Notes: generated from the letters alone by a model not told the origin. A stretch of 64,000 nucleotides of DNA from Leptofilum sp965223285 (GCF_965223285.1 NZ_OZ244997.1:5022001-5086000); one strand, 5' to 3'. Shown: positions 1 to 7,810, counted from the stretch's first letter. Made by a program: numbers and translations.

Positions 1-372
1 CTTGCCCTTTTTCATAGCCTGAATGATTCGTAACACCTTGCGTCCCGCTTCCATCGGGTTGCCTTGCATATCCACGCCATAAGGGGTGGCTCCTAGTGTA
101 GCGGCAAAGCTGCTCAAAATATTGCCGCGTGGGTCGCCGCCCAGGGTGACAATGGCGAATTTTTCGCCGCCAATAAAGCGGACTGCATAGGTGACAAATG
201 TTGACAGTTGCTCATGCCAAAACAGCCATAAAAGCGGCCGTTCGCTGGCGAATGCTTTGCTAAGGTTGGCTCTCCCTTCAATTTGCCAACGCACGGTGCG
301 CGCCAGCAGCCGGTGATACAGTGCCAGGGCATTGCCCTGAAATTCCAATGATCGTTCTGATAAGGATGTCAT
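1..372 (-). CDS. DUF374-type lysophospholipid acyltransferase, partial (runs off the left edge)
   Basis: The frame is open from an ATG at 372 down to base 1 (124 codons, C-terminus outside the window). The protein reads MTSLSERSLEF, then RPLLWLFWHEQ, then a segment with GGDPRGNILSSFAATLG and GRKVLRIIQAMKKGK. This parallels the next gene upstream (AWHGM, then an LGVTPYP-like block). The pattern resembles DUF374/LpxL-like acyltransferases, in which a histidine near the start of the core (here WHE instead of the usual WHG/H-x4-D/E) is catalytic. It lies in the same direction as the psd-pssA-DUF374 operon with a 93-bp gap, so it is probably a second acyl-chain enzyme for phospholipids or a glycolipid. 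Function is inferred from family resemblance only, and the missing end prevents a firm call. Confidence 0.6.
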   Translation of the reverse strand, partial: MTSLSERSLEFQGNALALYHRLLARTVRWQIEGRANLSKAFASERPLLWLFWHEQLSTFVTYAVRFIGGEKFAIVTLGGDPRGNILSSFAATLGATPYGVDMQGNPMEAGRKVLRIIQAMKKGK

Positions 373-465
373 ACAGTTCTTTAACCTAGACGTAGATTCT
401 TTTTGCGAAGGCACAGTGAAACCAACGCAATAAATCTGCGATAATCTGTGAAATCTGCGGATTAT
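373..465. repeat. Spacer with AATCTG-type dispersed repeat
   Basis: The gap between the two acyltransferase genes carries AATCTGCGATAATCTGTGAA followed by ATCTGCGGATT. Similar AATCTGTG/AATCTGCGG strings recur in the spacers near 2540-2600, 5199-5275 and 6595-6660. They look like one low-copy intergenic repeat family with imperfect internal inverted symmetry. No promoter or coding signal is obvious. Confidence 0.45.
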
Positions 466-1152
466 TTATGGGAATGGTTTTTCGTAGTAGTTGGCGGCGG
501 CTTGCAGGGTAACGTGATGCAGTTGGTGGGTGAGATGATTGGCAACGGCCGTTCCCTCTGCATCTTTTGCCACCACCAGCGGCTCGCCAATCTGGATCGC
601 TATTTTGCTAAATGGATACGGCATGACGTATCGATCCCAACGAGGAACCCGGTAGCCTCGCCGCGCATAGGCACCAACAGGCAAAATGGTGGCATCGGCC
701 TTTTGGGCAATGTACGTGATACCCGGTTTGATAACGTAGGACGGACCTTCTGGGCCGTCTGGCGTAATGTACGCATCCCGGCCAGCTTTTACCTGTCGGA
801 CCAGCTTGGCCAACTGTCGCGCCGTGGCCATGCTGGCATCCCCATGCAGGTTCATGGGGTAGGGTGTAACGCCTAGCTTGCTGGCGAATACCGTCAGCGT
901 TGTGCCGCGCCAATCATCGGGCAGAATCAGAACCAGCCGGGACAAATCGTAATGATTGCCGAAGAAGCCCACCAGCATCATGGTCATGCCGTGCCAGGCG
1001 GCAAAAATAATCGGCCGTTCTCGTTCTTGAGCGGCGCGTAAATGCTTCAGGCCGGTCACCTGAAAGTTGCTCCAGCGGCTGGTCATGCGTGCCCAATTGT
1101 GCAGGATCGCGCCGCTCATCTTGTCTTGCCAGGTAATCGTTGCCTTACTCAT
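466..1152 (-). CDS. DUF374 family lysophospholipid acyltransferase
   Basis: This 228-residue protein fits the DUF374/LPLAT fold. It has RPIIFAAWHGM (catalytic-type His), then DDWRGTTLTVFASKLGVTPYPM, then YITPDGPEGPSYVIKPG, which is the DGP(R/E)GP block typical of the family. It lacks a clear signal peptide and probably works at the inner face of the membrane, transferring an acyl chain to a lysolipid or sugar lipid. I chose the ATG at 1152, which overlaps the end of pssA by 8 bases as in a translationally coupled operon; an in-frame start at 1242 would lie deep inside pssA. The psd-pssA-acyltransferase order supports a role in phospholipid synthesis. The acceptor is unknown. Confidence 0.8.
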   Translation of the reverse strand: MSKATITWQDKMSGAILHNWARMTSRWSNFQVTGLKHLRAAQERERPIIFAAWHGMTMMLVGFFGNHYDLSRLVLILPDDWRGTTLTVFASKLGVTPYPMNLHGDASMATARQLAKLVRQVKAGRDAYITPDGPEGPSYVIKPGITYIAQKADATILPVGAYARRGYRVPRWDRYVMPYPFSKIAIQIGEPLVVAKDAEGTAVANHLTHQLHHVTLQAAANYYEKPFP

Positions 1153-1849
1153 TGATCTGCAAATAACCGGCTCGCGCCAGCCCCCAGCCAAGATAAATCG
1201 TATTCCAAAAATGCCACGCTTTGCCAAACGTTGCCCAGGCAATGGTCACCGCAAAAAGCACCAACAGCGTGCCAATGCGTACCCGGCCCTTAAACACGCC
1301 CCGGAAGGAAGGGAACGGAATAAGGCTGATCATCAAAATGCTGCAAATCAGCATAATAGGCATGAGCCAGCCCGCTGGCAGGGGGACGGTCAAAATCGTC
1401 ATGTCAGACACAACCGCCAACGCCAGAGTAGCTCCGGCAGACGAGATGGTAAGTCCAGCAGAATCACCGCGCCCGCTGGCTTTGGGTGGCAGCAAATTAA
1501 ACCGCGCCAGCCGGTACGCGCCAGCCAGCGCAAAAAAGATGGCCAGCACAGCAAGAATGGCAGTTGCGGCGGCATTTTCCAAATACAGATACATAAAGGC
1601 CAAAACGGCAGGGGCAGTGCCCAGGCTGACCATATCGACTAACGAATCGAGCTGTAGCCCGAATTCAGAGCCTGCATTAAGATACCGGGCTGAAGCGCCG
1701 TCGAACAGGTCCAAGATGTAGCTAGCCAAGATGAGAATGCCGGCAACAACCAATTCACCTGTGGCGGCCAGCAAAATGGAAACGATGCCGCAGGTGAGGG
1801 AGATGAAGGTGATGCCATTGGGGATGAGGTACCGATATCGACTATTCAT
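1145..1849 (-). CDS. pssA: CDP-diacylglycerol-serine O-phosphatidyltransferase
   Basis: The protein (234 aa) makes phosphatidylserine from CDP-diacylglycerol and serine. It carries the full CDP-alcohol phosphotransferase signature D-G-x2-A-R-x8-G-x3-D-x3-D around residues 50-72 (FDGASARYLNAGSEFG, then QLDSLVD). It is strongly hydrophobic, with about six to eight membrane segments. It overlaps psd upstream and the DUF374 gene downstream by 8 bases each, so the three are almost certainly translated from one mRNA. Its product is the substrate of the neighbouring decarboxylase, giving phosphatidylethanolamine. Length and motif are standard, and specificity for serine rests on the adjacent psd. 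Confidence 0.92.
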   Translation of the reverse strand: MNSRYRYLIPNGITFISLTCGIVSILLAATGELVVAGILILASYILDLFDGASARYLNAGSEFGLQLDSLVDMVSLGTAPAVLAFMYLYLENAAATAILAVLAIFFALAGAYRLARFNLLPPKASGRGDSAGLTISSAGATLALAVVSDMTILTVPLPAGWLMPIMLICSILMISLIPFPSFRGVFKGRVRIGTLLVLFAVTIAWATFGKAWHFWNTIYLGWGLARAGYLQINE

Positions 1850-2531
1850 GGTTCTTCTTCAGTTGAGCGATGGGCGTAATGCCCCCAATCACTTTATCGC
1901 CGACTTTGACAAGCATTTGGGCCGTTGGGGGCAAGAAGAGATCGACGCGGGAGCTAAAGCGGATGAGGCCGAACCGTTGGCCGCTTTGCACAACATCCCC
2001 CGATTTGAGGTAGTTTAGGCAGCGACGGGCCACAATACCTGCGATCTGTTTGGTGAGAATACGGCCGTATCCCTCCGATTCTGTCACCATCCCAATAAAC
2101 TCGTTGAGTTCAGACGCTTCTGGCCGGAATGCCTGTAAAAACTTGCCCGGCTGGTGCTCCACCAGCATCACCTTGCCTGCGAGCGGCACTCGCTGCACAT
2201 GCACATCGGTAATGTCCAGGAACATGCTCATCCGAATGACCTCGGCCTGCAAAAAGCGGTCTTCCGTCATTGTTGTGATTTCCACTACTTCGCCATCGCC
2301 GGGGCCAAGCACCAGGCCGGGTTGGGCGTTTATTTGCCGATTGGGATCGCGAAAAAAGTAGAGAATGAGCAGCCAAAGGAAAGCGGCCAGCAGCAAAAAC
2401 AGCCCAGCGGCCCAGTTAGTAAATTGGAACCAAAGGAAAACGGCCGTTGCTAGTAGAATCGTAAAAAAAGCAATCGTGCCGCCGCCTCCTTCAGCAAAAG
2501 GCCAGGCACGATCCTTGCCATAAGTGATCAT
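1842..2531 (-). CDS. psd: Phosphatidylserine decarboxylase proenzyme
   Basis: This 229-residue protein is a short-form (archaeal/rhizobial type) phosphatidylserine decarboxylase. It has two N-terminal membrane segments, a core with DVHVQRVPLAGKV and EHQPGKFLQAFRPEASELNE, and a C-terminal RFGLIRFSSRVDLFLPP block. In the family the proenzyme cleaves itself at Gly-Ser in FGSR to create the pyruvoyl group. Here the sequence is Ser-Ser (FSSR), with the pyruvoyl-forming serine kept but the preceding glycine replaced. The start is the ATG at 2531; a TTG six bases upstream is less likely. It is the first gene of the operon with pssA. Confidence 0.88.
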   Translation of the reverse strand: MITYGKDRAWPFAEGGGGTIAFFTILLATAVFLWFQFTNWAAGLFLLLAAFLWLLILYFFRDPNRQINAQPGLVLGPGDGEVVEITTMTEDRFLQAEVIRMSMFLDITDVHVQRVPLAGKVMLVEHQPGKFLQAFRPEASELNEFIGMVTESEGYGRILTKQIAGIVARRCLNYLKSGDVVQSGQRFGLIRFSSRVDLFLPPTAQMLVKVGDKVIGGITPIAQLKKNHE

Positions 2532-2845
2532 CGTCAAGAATCATCCGCAGATTTTACAGATTGCGCAGATTAAGAACCTACAACCTGTGAAATCTGCCAA
2601 ACTGTGGAGATAAGTTTTTTGAAGGTTATCCAAGCGACGGCATTGTAGCATTGCCATTAGGCCGGGGCAAGGTAGCATTGCGCCTGAGGAAAGCTGCGTG
2701 ATTTTAGAGGTTTCCGCGCAATGCTTAAACAGTTTTAGGTTGGTTATAGATGGTTCTCGATTTGCCATTTCCCCAAACTGTAGTAGGGTGATCATTGCCT
2801 AAACATCGTTCGCCGTCGGTACGGCCGTTTGGTAAACTTGCGCCC
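2532..2845. other. Intergenic region between psd and the Ig-like protein gene, with AATCTG repeat
   Basis: This 314-bp gap separates divergent genes. The part next to psd carries the AATCTG-type spacer repeat (ATCCGCAGATTTTACAGATT, then CCTGTGAAATCTGCC, about 2540-2600). The rest is unremarkable, apart from one ACGGCCGT palindrome at 2821. Both divergent promoters must lie here, but I could not pick a convincing -35/-10 pair. Confidence 0.4.
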
Positions 2846-4186
2846 ATGATGAGACAAAAATCGACATTTATTTGGGTGGGATTGGTGGCACTACTTGTGG
2901 TCATTGTTGCCCTCTTTTTGGGCAACCGCTTGCTCAACGGGGATGGCAGCCTGCTGCGCAACGTGCAAGTAGACAAAGGTGAAATCAGCCCCAACGCCGA
3001 CGGCGATACCGATGCCACAACCATCGCCTATGAACTATCGCGCAATGCCACCGTCTCCATCTATTTTGAAAACGAGGCGGGTGACCGTTTTTACTTCCGC
3101 CGGGAGAAGCCGCGCGGTGCGGGTGAATACCGGGTGACCTTTAGTGGGGTCGTAGACCCGTACACGCTGCCGGATGATCAGATCGAGGGGGAGATTTTGG
3201 CGCGGTTGCTGCAAGACGGCCGTTACACCTGGACCGTCATTGCCACTGATGAAAATGACGTGACAGAGACGCAGCAAGGCGAACTGCGGATTGCAGATGC
3301 GGATTCTGTGTTGCCAGACATCCGCGATTTCGCCCTGGACAAAGATACCTTCACCCCCAACAGGGATGGCATTGATGATCGCGTGCAGCCTGTATTTTAC
3401 CTGATCAAAGATGTGGCTGAGGTTCGCGTCTTTTTGCAGATGCCAGACGGTCGCGAGGTGCATATCAGTGAATTTGAGCAAATAATTGAGCCAAATGCGG
3501 AAGGCTGGCACAAATATGATTATGAAGGCGGTGTGGACGAAGGCGCGACGCCACCGACAGATGGCACCTATCCGCTGGTGGTGGTTGCCCAGGATTTGGA
3601 AGGGCAGCAAGTGCGCGTACAGGATGAACTAACTATTGAGTTTGGCGGTGTGCCGCGCGTGCGAGTGGTGTCGCCACCTGCTGGGGAAACAGTGGCTTGG
3701 GAGACGACGGCCGTTCCCGTGTGCGGCATCTTCAATTTTTCTGTCACGGTAGAAAATTACGGCACCACGCCAATCCGCACTAGTGGGCCTCCGCCTGGTG
3801 TCATGTACGACTCAGATTGGAATTACAATACCTTGGGCTGGTTTACCCAACCCGGCGTATTTCGGCTGGGCATTGGCTTTGAAAATGAACTAACCAACTA
3901 TCCATTTCGCTGGGCACTGGGGAGTGAAGAAGATTTGGAACTGATAGATGGTTTTTATTACCTTATGCCGGGCCAGCGAGCTACTATCACCGGCAGCATC
4001 CGTATGGTAGATGATTTCGGCGACCGTAACCCGCAAACTGTATGGGCCGGACTGATCCATGAAGATGTGCAGGTTGTTACATTTTATGAGCGTGTCGATC
4101 CCCAAGCATTGACGGTTGATTTACCGAATGAAACCAACCAGCCGGAATGTTCCCCCCGCGACGTGCCGGAGTGGCCGCTGGAGTAA
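2846..4186 (+). CDS. Membrane-anchored protein with tandem FlgD-like Ig domains
   Basis: The 446-residue protein starts with a short cytoplasmic stretch and one transmembrane helix (residues about 7-25, IWVGLVALLVVIVALFLG). It then has two similar extracytoplasmic modules. The first opens DKGEISPNADGDTDATTIAYEL and the second LDKDTFTPNRDGIDDRVQPVFY, the 'SPNxDGxxD' opening seen in FlgD-type Ig domains of extracellular proteins. The second half is less recognisable and has GWFTQPGVFRLGIGFENELTNYP. I chose the double ATG at 2846 rather than a TTG at 2795, because the hydrophobic helix then sits at the N-terminus. It is probably a surface structural or binding protein; no catalytic motif is visible. 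Confidence 0.7.
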   Translation: MMRQKSTFIWVGLVALLVVIVALFLGNRLLNGDGSLLRNVQVDKGEISPNADGDTDATTIAYELSRNATVSIYFENEAGDRFYFRREKPRGAGEYRVTFSGVVDPYTLPDDQIEGEILARLLQDGRYTWTVIATDENDVTETQQGELRIADADSVLPDIRDFALDKDTFTPNRDGIDDRVQPVFYLIKDVAEVRVFLQMPDGREVHISEFEQIIEPNAEGWHKYDYEGGVDEGATPPTDGTYPLVVVAQDLEGQQVRVQDELTIEFGGVPRVRVVSPPAGETVAWETTAVPVCGIFNFSVTVENYGTTPIRTSGPPPGVMYDSDWNYNTLGWFTQPGVFRLGIGFENELTNYPFRWALGSEEDLELIDGFYYLMPGQRATITGSIRMVDDFGDRNPQTVWAGLIHEDVQVVTFYERVDPQALTVDLPNETNQPECSPRDVPEWPLE

Positions 4187-4193
4187 CGACCAT

Positions 4194-4286
4194 CACTTGT
4201 CATTCCGAACGCAGTCTTCGGAGTGAGGAATCTCTCTGAATGTGCGAATAAGAGAGATTCCTCGGAGGACCTCGGAATGACAAGTG
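4194..4286. repeat. 93-bp imperfect inverted repeat (hairpin element)
   Basis: The ends CACTTGTCATTCCGAA and its complement (ending GGAATGACAAGTG) pair. Inside them GAGGAATCTCTCT pairs with AGAGAGATTCCTC around a loop of roughly ten bases. The result is a long two-segment hairpin directly after the Ig-like protein gene. It has no T-run, so it is more like a REP/MITE-type intergenic element than a classical terminator. Confidence 0.7.
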
Positions 4287-4402
4287 TAAAGATTGCTTGC
4301 TCTATTTTGAACTATTCCTGTGTTTGGTTAGCCGTCCGTTAACCAGCGGGGAAACCCATTGGCAGCGTGATGGCGGCACGGTAAACTACGAATGGTTAAC
4401 AG

Positions 4403-4436
4403 GAGGTTGCCCAACTGTGCGGCAGCCTCTTTTTTT
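4403..4436 (+). terminator. Rho-independent terminator-like hairpin just before the PhnD-like gene
   Basis: GAGGTTGCC pairs with GGCAGCCTC (one G-T pair) around a short loop and is followed by seven T residues. It sits only 15 bases before the ATG at 4451. It could end transcription from upstream or act as a leader attenuator for the following gene. Confidence 0.6.
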
Positions 4437-4450
4437 GGACAGGTAAGACG

Positions 4451-5644
4451 ATGCGACGTTTGTGGGGTTTGGTTTTCATTGGTTTTGCTTTTTTTACAGC
4501 ATGTGCTTCTTCCCCAGAGGTTCTGGTTGTGACGCGCATTGTACCCAGCGACACGGCCGTTTCACCCCCAGCACCCATCGAAGTGACCGTAGAAGTTCCG
4601 GTGGAAGTGACACGCCTGGTGACAGAGACGGTCACTGTGGTAGAGACTGTTGTCCCTGATGTGCCGTCGCTCGGTTCGGCGGAACGGCCGTTCCAACTGC
4701 TGTTTGCCCCGGTGGCGGATACGGCCGTCATTAGCAGCCGGGCGCAGGTGCTGGCCGACTGGTTGACGGAGCAATCTGGGCAGCAGTTCCAGGTGGGTTT
4801 GCTAGACAATGAACAGCGGATCATTGACCTGATGTGTGCTGCACCCGCCGAGACAATAGGTTTTCTAACGGCCGTTGGCGTGGCATTGGCCAACCAGCAA
4901 TGTGGGGCGCAGGTACTGCATACGGCCGTGCAGGTCAATGAGATGAGCTGGCAGGCAGGCATGATTGTGGTGCGCCGCGACAGCGAGATCAATGAGCTGG
5001 CCGATCTGGATGGCAAAAGCTGGGCCATCCCCAGCGAGAGCAGCATTCCCAACAACTGGTATTTTCAGGCACTGCTGGCTGCGGAAGGGATTGAACCGGG
5101 CGAGATTGTTTCTGTGCCGGGCGACAACACCGCGATGCTGGCCGTACTCAATGGCGATGTAGATTTTGCCACCGGCACCTACCTGCCGCCGCTCATGCCC
5201 TTTTTAGAGCGTGATTGGGTATTTGGTGAAGATGATCCAGAAATTTGGCGACAGACCGGCGTGTCGCCCAGCCGCAGCGGCATTGGCTTTGTGGTGGTAT
5301 TGGGCAGGCCAGAAAACGGCGGCTACCGGGTGCGAGATGCTCGTTCTGGCGTTTTCGACACGGCAGAAGAGATATTTGAGGAGACGCGCATCTTAACGTT
5401 GAGTGCGCCCATCCCGGCCGCATCGGTGGCCGTTGGCGGCGAATTCCCGATTGGGCCAGCGCAGCAGTTTGCAGACTTGCTAACGGAGTTTGTCGCTTCT
5501 GATTTGTGCAGTGACTCTCTGTGTGCGCCAGACTTTTACGGCTGGATTGGGTTGGAAACGGCCGTACCTGCCAACTATGATCCGCTCCACTTTGTCATCG
5601 ACACGCTGGGCTGGACAGATGAAGCGGTTTTGATAACCGAGTAA
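4451..5644 (+). CDS. PhnD-like substrate-binding lipoprotein (phosphate/phosphonate ABC type)
   Basis: The 397-residue protein begins with a lipoprotein signal (hydrophobic GLVFIGFAFFTAC, lipobox cysteine at about residue 19). A linker of repeated V-P-V-E-V-T-type residues follows, then a periplasmic-binding-protein fold with AERPFQLLFAPVADTAVI, VLADWLTEQSGQQFQVGLLDN, and SWAIPSESSIPNNWYFQALL with VLNGDVDFATGTY. These blocks match the PhnD/phosphonate-binding family. It is predicted to be anchored outside the membrane and to bind a small oxyanion or organic ligand. No permease or ATPase gene is adjacent, so it may be an orphan sensor or partner of a remote transporter. Ligand unknown. Confidence 0.75.
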   Translation: MRRLWGLVFIGFAFFTACASSPEVLVVTRIVPSDTAVSPPAPIEVTVEVPVEVTRLVTETVTVVETVVPDVPSLGSAERPFQLLFAPVADTAVISSRAQVLADWLTEQSGQQFQVGLLDNEQRIIDLMCAAPAETIGFLTAVGVALANQQCGAQVLHTAVQVNEMSWQAGMIVVRRDSEINELADLDGKSWAIPSESSIPNNWYFQALLAAEGIEPGEIVSVPGDNTAMLAVLNGDVDFATGTYLPPLMPFLERDWVFGEDDPEIWRQTGVSPSRSGIGFVVVLGRPENGGYRVRDARSGVFDTAEEIFEETRILTLSAPIPAASVAVGGEFPIGPAQQFADLLTEFVASDLCSDSLCAPDFYGWIGLETAVPANYDPLHFVIDTLGWTDEAVLITE

Positions 5645-5681
5645 GGGCAGCTCGCGAGCCGCCCTTACAGGCGATATTTTT

Positions 5682-6593
5682 ATGATTGATGTAGCCGTCA
5701 TTATTGTTAGCTGGAACGTGCGGGATTATTTGATGCAATGCCTGCGCTCCGTCTTTGCCGATTTGCAGCGATCCGGGCTGCGCGGCGAGGTGTGGGTGGT
5801 GGACAACGCGTCTACCGACGGCACACCCAATCTGGTGCGCGATTTATTCCCCAACGTCCATCTGATTGCCAACCAGAGCAATCCTGGGTTTGGCGCAGCA
5901 AATAACCAGGGGATGACCGCCGCCAAACCGCATGCCCCTCGCTACTACTTTTTGCTTAACCCAGATACCAAAGTGCAGTCTGGCGCGCTACTCGAACTCA
6001 TTAACACGCTGGAAGAGCATTCTGATGGTGGCATGGCCGGGGCGCGGCTGGTGTATGGCGACGGCCGTTTCCAACACAGTGCCTTTTATTTCCCCGGATT
6101 GCGCCAGCTGGCCTTCGATCTGTTTCCCTTGCCCGCCCGACTGTATGAGAGCCGCTGGAACGGCCGTTACCCACAAGCATGGCTGGCGCGGGGCAATGAG
6201 CCATTTGCTATCGATCATCCGTTAGGGGCTACGATGATGGTGCGTGCAGACGTAGCCGAATCGACCCACGGCTTTGACGAATCGTTTCATATGTATTGCG
6301 AAGAAATTGATTGGAGCTGGCGCATTCAGGAGGCGGGCTGGCGCATTTATGCTGTCCCGTCCGCTGAAATTGTGCATTACGGCGGCGAAAGCACGCGCCA
6401 GGTGCCAGCTACGTCGGTGATTAACTTGTGGCGGAGTCGGGCGCAGCTCTATGCAGAGATGTACGGCCGTTTCAAGCTGGCCATCGCCAAAAAAATGGTA
6501 CAAATTGGCATGCGCCGCCGTGCCAAGCAGTCTACCGATCCCCAAATGAAGCAAGCCTACGAAACGATCATCCAAATTTGGAAGGGCATTTAA
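5682..6593 (+). CDS. Family 2 glycosyltransferase (rhamnosyltransferase-like)
   Basis: The protein (303 aa) has a GT-A fold. The N-terminus VAVIIVSWNVRDYL is followed by VWVVDNASTDGTPNLV, NQSNPGFGAANNQG and FLLNPDTKVQSGAL, where the DxD-like metal site is N-P-D-T. Further on come HPLGATMMVRAD and ESFHMYCEEIDWSWRIQEAGW, the usual second half of dTDP-rhamnosyl and related GT2 transferases. It is soluble, with a basic C-terminus. It lies 37 bp after the PhnD-like gene and 82 bp before a second GT2 gene, so the pair probably adds sugars to a cell-surface glycan. The donor and acceptor cannot be told. Confidence 0.85.
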   Translation: MIDVAVIIVSWNVRDYLMQCLRSVFADLQRSGLRGEVWVVDNASTDGTPNLVRDLFPNVHLIANQSNPGFGAANNQGMTAAKPHAPRYYFLLNPDTKVQSGALLELINTLEEHSDGGMAGARLVYGDGRFQHSAFYFPGLRQLAFDLFPLPARLYESRWNGRYPQAWLARGNEPFAIDHPLGATMMVRADVAESTHGFDESFHMYCEEIDWSWRIQEAGWRIYAVPSAEIVHYGGESTRQVPATSVINLWRSRAQLYAEMYGRFKLAIAKKMVQIGMRRRAKQSTDPQMKQAYETIIQIWKGI

Positions 6594-6594
6594 T

Positions 6595-6660
6595 TTGCCA
6601 CAGAGGTCACAGAGCGTGAAGAGGAAGTCAAGAAAAATCGGTGCCAATCTGCGAAATCTT
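6595..6660. repeat. CACAGAG/AATCTG-type spacer repeat
   Basis: The spacer reads GCCACAGAGGTCACAGAG, then CCAATCTGCGAAATC. The same string in the opposite direction occurs before the exported protein at 55289 (CTCTGTGACCTCTGTGGCAA at about 55245-55265). It is a dispersed intergenic repeat. Confidence 0.5.
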
Positions 6661-6675
6661 TGATACAACTTCCCC

Positions 6676-7434
6676 ATGATCCAAAAACAACAGGAATTAA
6701 CGGCCGTAATTCTCACCCTCAACGAAGCCAACCACATCACAGAGTGCATCCAGTCCCTTAGCTGGGCAGACCGGGTGGTGGTGTTCGATTCGTATAGCCG
6801 AGATGATACGGCCGTTCTAGCCGAAGCTGCTGGTGCCGAGCTGCTGTACTCAAAATTTGAAAACTACGCCCAGCAGCGCAACGCTGCACTAGACAGCCTG
6901 CAAACCGACTGGGTCTTCTTTGTCGATGCCGACGAGCGGGGAACGCCAGAGCTAGGAACCGAAATTCGGCGAGTGATGGCAGAACGGCTAGAACGGGGCT
7001 GGTACGTGCCGCGCCACAACTACATTTTTGGCAAACTCACCAAGGGTGCGGGCTGGTTCCCGGATTATCAACTGCGGCTGTTTAAGCACGGCCATGTGCG
7101 CTATGAGCGGCCTGTCCACGAAGTTGCAGTTGTGGATGGAGAGATTGGCAATTTGCAGCAGCCGCTCATCCATTACAATTATCGGGATGTAGGCCATTTT
7201 CGGGCCAAACAGCGGGCTTACACTAGCTACGACGCCTCTATTTTGTACAATGAAGGCATAAAGCCAAAACCACACAACTACATTTTGCAGCCCCTGCGCC
7301 AATTTCATTGGCGATTGATCACCTTGGCTGGTTACAAGGATGGTCTGCACGGTTTGCGTCTTAGTTTGTACATGGCGTACTATGAGTGGGTGAAGTACCG
7401 TAAGCTAAATTGGTTTTGGCGGAAGAATCGTTGA
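6676..7434 (+). CDS. Family 2 glycosyltransferase (WaaE/KdtX-like)
   Basis: This 252-residue GT2 enzyme has LTAVILTLNEANHITECIQSL at the N-terminus, then VVFDSYSRDDTAVLAEAAGA, the 'NYAQQRNAAL' block, and WVFFVDADERGTPEL with its DAD metal-binding motif. This combination is typical of the short WaaE-like family that adds glucose or a related sugar to lipid-linked or core glycans. The C-terminal part (WFPDYQLRLFKHGHVRYERPVHEV) is also standard. It acts at the cytoplasmic face of the membrane. No lipid A genes are present, so a role in LPS is not implied. Confidence 0.85.
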   Translation: MIQKQQELTAVILTLNEANHITECIQSLSWADRVVVFDSYSRDDTAVLAEAAGAELLYSKFENYAQQRNAALDSLQTDWVFFVDADERGTPELGTEIRRVMAERLERGWYVPRHNYIFGKLTKGAGWFPDYQLRLFKHGHVRYERPVHEVAVVDGEIGNLQQPLIHYNYRDVGHFRAKQRAYTSYDASILYNEGIKPKPHNYILQPLRQFHWRLITLAGYKDGLHGLRLSLYMAYYEWVKYRKLNWFWRKNR

Positions 7435-7447
7435 GAGGGGGCAATTT

Positions 7448-7684
7448 ATGAAACAAGTTGGTGTTGAGTGCCGCTTTGGCGAAGATGGCATTGTGAAAGT
7501 GAAGAAGATTTTGCTAGACGGCCGTTGGCAATCAGTGGGGCAGGGGCGGCAATGGGTGGATGAAAACGGCCGTCATGTTCTCATTATGCTGCCAGGGGAC
7601 GAGGTGAAAGAGCTAATCTTGCAGCCCAGCACGTTGAGTTGGGTGTTGGTGCAGGTAGGTGGAGGAAAGAGAACGGCCGTTTAA
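7448..7684 (+). CDS. Hypothetical 78-residue protein
   Basis: A good ribosome-binding site (GAGAGGGGGC) precedes the ATG at 7448, 13 bp after the glycosyltransferase. The protein reads MKQVGVECRFGEDG, then VKVKKILLDGRWQSVGQGRQW and NGRHVLIMLPGDEVKELIL. It looks like a small beta-barrel fold of unknown role. Three ACGGCCGT palindromes fall inside this short gene, and the last one together with the stop codon overlaps the end of an attC-like site. I do not recognise the family. Confidence 0.6.
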   Translation: MKQVGVECRFGEDGIVKVKKILLDGRWQSVGQGRQWVDENGRHVLIMLPGDEVKELILQPSTLSWVLVQVGGGKRTAV

Positions 7685-7785
7685 CGCCCGCTAAACCTGC
7701 GCGGTGGGATTAGCGACAACTTCACGTCAACAGCACAATTCCAACTAAGACACAATCGCCGCGTCAGGTTGAAGTACTATTAGGC
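7679..7785 (-). other. attC-like integron recombination site
   Basis: Read on the minus strand, the site opens GCCTAATAGTACTTCAACC followed by TGACGCGGCG and closes CCGCGCAGGTTTAGCGGGCG followed by GTTAAAC. This lines up with the classical attC plan: R'' (RYYYAAC; here GCCTAAT, one off), L'', L', and R' (GTTRRRY; here GTTAAAC, exact). The halves are inverted complements (TTAGGCGGCGTTT against TTAGCGGGCGTTA, and ACTTCA against TGAAGT), and the length of 107 bp is normal. It lies 25 bp after the stop of the AbiTii gene, in the orientation expected for that cassette. The call is from sequence pattern; a covariance-model search would settle it. Confidence 0.65.
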
Positions 7786-7810
7786 GGCGTTTTGTAGCTG
7801 ATTCACTGAA

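Noticed and set aside
1067..1642. A long plus-strand open frame (191 codons)
   Set aside because: It lies inside and opposite pssA and the DUF374 gene, has no known motif and is a composition shadow.
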